DNA from: Mycobacterium ostraviense | GTDB lineage: Bacteria > Actinomycetota > Actinomycetes > Mycobacteriales > Mycobacteriaceae | NCBI RefSeq assembly: GCF_002705925.1 | Contig: NZ_NKRE01000001.1 | Coordinates: 1,061,078-1,125,077, forward strand | DNA: 64,000 nucleotides | Direction: 5' to 3' | Part shown: piece after piece, positions 62,548 through 64,000 of the stretch | Numbering within the stretch: the first letter of the stretch is position 1 | Layout: every line of letters begins with the position of its first letter | Program-made: the position numbers and the translations under genes | Notes under the pieces: model-generated | Database searches by the model: none | What the model was told of the DNA's origin: nothing | The model's input: only the letters and a program-made list of their open reading frames with translations

Positions 62548-64000
62548 GTGAAAACGTCGTGCCCGGACACCGACGTCAGTACGATCGCGAGCGTGCCAGG
62601 CGACGAGAGCCATAGGCGATCTCGGCTCGCCCCCCTACTTGTCGTCGCCGCCTGGATTGCGGCAGCGGTGATCGCGAATGTGGTTCTTGCGCTGACGCAC
62701 GCGAATCCCGGCGATACCGCCTCGGCGCTGCTGCCCCCCGACGCCAAGACGGCGGCAGCCACCAACCGGATCGCGCAGTGGTTCCCGGGCAGCGGCACCA
62801 ACGCCATCGCCTACCTGGTGGTGGACGGCCGCGACCAGCTCGGGCCGGCCGACCAGCATTACTATGACGCCGCGGTGAGCGCACTGCGCGCCGACACCGC
62901 CCACGTCGGATCGGTCCTCGACTGGTGGTCGGACCCCCTTACCGCGCCGCTGGGAACCAGTCCCGACGGCCGCTCCGGCGTCGCGATGGTGTGGCTGGTG
63001 GGCGAGGTCGGTAGCGACAAGGCGCGCGAATCGTTCGATGCGGCCCGAGCGGTGGTGCGCAAGCTACCGCCGAGTCCGGGGCTTCGCGCCCGCATGGTGG
63101 GCCCGGCCATCGACCACATCCCGCTGCGCATGCAGGTGTGGCAGGGTGCGGCGATCGCGGCCGCCGCGGCGGTGATCGCCGTGTTGCTCCTGCTACGCTC
63201 GCGGCAGTCCCCGCGTTCGGTCGCGATGGTGCTGCTGGCCACCGGACTCTCGTTGACGGTGGCGTGGCCGCTTCAGGCGATGGTGCCGCGAAGCAGCACG
63301 GCGTTGACGGTGTTTTCCGGGACCCTGGCCGTCGTCTTGACGATCGCCACAATGACCGTAGCGACCCTGCTTGCTTCCCGGCTCAGGCCCGAGGGCAGTG
63401 TTGCGGTGACGGACCGGCGCGCATACCGCGATCTGCTGCCCGGGTTGGCCCTGCCCGGAGCGTGCGTTGCACTGGTCACCGGCCCGCTGCTGCTTGCGCA
63501 AACGCCCGCGCTGCACAGCGTCGGCACCGCCGCACCGGATGTTGCGGTGGCACTTGCGGTTTCGTTGACACTTCTGCCTATCTTGCTCGGCTTCGCCGCG
63601 CCTCGGGGGCTGTCAGTGCCGCAGACCGGCAGTGTCGGCTGGGCAGGCCGGTTGCCCAAACCCGGCTTCTCCAATCCCATTGCCGTGGCTGCCGTGGTGC
63701 TGGCGATCTGCGCGCTACCGGTCATCGGGATGCGGTGCGGTATCGGCGAATCCCGGGCAAACCCACCGGGGACCAGCGCCGCGCGGCTGCTGCCCGGAAA
63801 TCCCCTGCCCGACGTGGTGGTGGTCAACTCTGCCGCGGACCTTCGTCAGCCGGCGGGGCTCATCGCCATCGATCAGCTCAGCCACCGGCTGATGGAGATT
63901 CCCGGGGTGCGCAAGGTGGAGTCGGCGGCATGGCCGGCCGGTGTCCCGTGGGCTGACGCCTCGCTCACCTCCGCCGCGGGCAAGCTCTCCGATCAGCTGA
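62548..64000 (+). CDS. mmpL7: PDIM transporter MmpL7, 5' part (continues beyond the window)
   Basis: The frame is open from GTG at 62548 to the window end, giving 484 residues of a family of about 920. The GTG is the only possible start after an in-frame TAG at 62500-62502, so the N-terminus is about 15 residues shorter than in H37Rv. Membrane segment 1 ([20 protein letters not shown]) is near 30-49, followed by a periplasmic domain and segments near 190-210, 215-235, 250-270, 290-325 and 370-400. It is an RND-family transporter that moves PDIM across the inner membrane and works with the polyketide machinery. It is downstream of fadD28 with a 37-bp gap, as in H37Rv. Confidence 0.94.
   Translation, partial: MKTSCPDTDVSTIASVPGDESHRRSRLAPLLVVAAWIAAAVIANVVLALTHANPGDTASALLPPDAKTAAATNRIAQWFPGSGTNAIAYLVVDGRDQLGPADQHYYDAAVSALRADTAHVGSVLDWWSDPLTAPLGTSPDGRSGVAMVWLVGEVGSDKARESFDAARAVVRKLPPSPGLRARMVGPAIDHIPLRMQVWQGAAIAAAAAVIAVLLLLRSRQSPRSVAMVLLATGLSLTVAWPLQAMVPRSSTALTVFSGTLAVVLTIATMTVATLLASRLRPEGSVAVTDRRAYRDLLPGLALPGACVALVTGPLLLAQTPALHSVGTAAPDVAVALAVSLTLLPILLGFAAPRGLSVPQTGSVGWAGRLPKPGFSNPIAVAAVVLAICALPVIGMRCGIGESRANPPGTSAARLLPGNPLPDVVVVNSAADLRQPAGLIAIDQLSHRLMEIPGVRKVESAAWPAGVPWADASLTSAAGKLSDQL

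Overview
The window is a high-GC mycobacterial chromosome segment. The markers are a PE-PGRS gene at the left edge, the conserved block glnD-glnB-amt-ftsY-smc-acyP-fpg-rnc, and the complete core of the phthiocerol dimycocerosate (PDIM/DIM) locus. Gene order from about 1.6 kb to the right edge follows the M. tuberculosis H37Rv interval Rv2917 to mmpL7 (Rv2942). Protein lengths and several junctions are almost the same, but the sequence differs enough that this is another slow-growing, PDIM-type mycobacterium. I cannot name the species. Gene names come from recognising family sequences by eye; no database search was run.

Layout. 1-543: 5' part of a PE-PGRS gene (minus strand), followed by about 550 bp of AT-rich sequence with repeats. 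1.1-16.5 kb: housekeeping block. It holds a possible tiny exported peptide, an Rv2917-type SF2 helicase (+), then leftward genes for PII nitrogen signalling (amt-glnB-glnD), protein targeting (ftsY), chromosome organisation (smc), acylphosphatase, an OsmC-like protein, DNA repair (fpg), RNase III, a YceD/DUF177 protein and a coiled-coil DivIVA-like protein. 16.8-50.6 kb: PDIM assembly on the plus strand. It holds tesA, then fadD26-ppsA-ppsB-ppsC-ppsD-ppsE-drrA-drrB-drrC-papA5, tightly packed with seven 4-bp stop/start overlaps. 50.6-53.9 kb: a 3.3-kb segment, absent from the H37Rv order, between papA5 and mas. It carries a frameshifted IS630-type transposase remnant, a rhamnosyl O-methyltransferase (Rv2959c type) and an Rv2952-type lipid methyltransferase, so glycolipid-tailoring genes sit inside the PDIM core. 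53.9-60.2 kb: mas (minus). 60.8-64 kb: fadD28 and the 5' part of mmpL7 (plus; the reading frame runs off the window).

How the genes work together. FadD26 activates long-chain fatty acids as acyl-adenylates and loads PpsA. PpsA-E extend them to phthiocerol/phthiodiolone, and TesA is the partner thioesterase. FadD28 and Mas make the multimethyl-branched mycocerosic acids. PapA5 esterifies these onto the phthiocerol diol. DrrABC and MmpL7 export the wax. The two inserted methyltransferases would decorate the related phenolic glycolipid or the phthiotriol hydroxyl.

The least expected content is regulatory. CRP-type palindromes lie upstream of fadD26 and fadD28. An 18-bp inverted repeat at the fadD28 promoter has its half-site repeated at the mas promoter. 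Three helically phased CGACGTCG palindromes precede an apparently leaderless tesA. GACTAGTC palindromes recur in the long fadD26 leader. No tRNA, rRNA or CRISPR array was seen.
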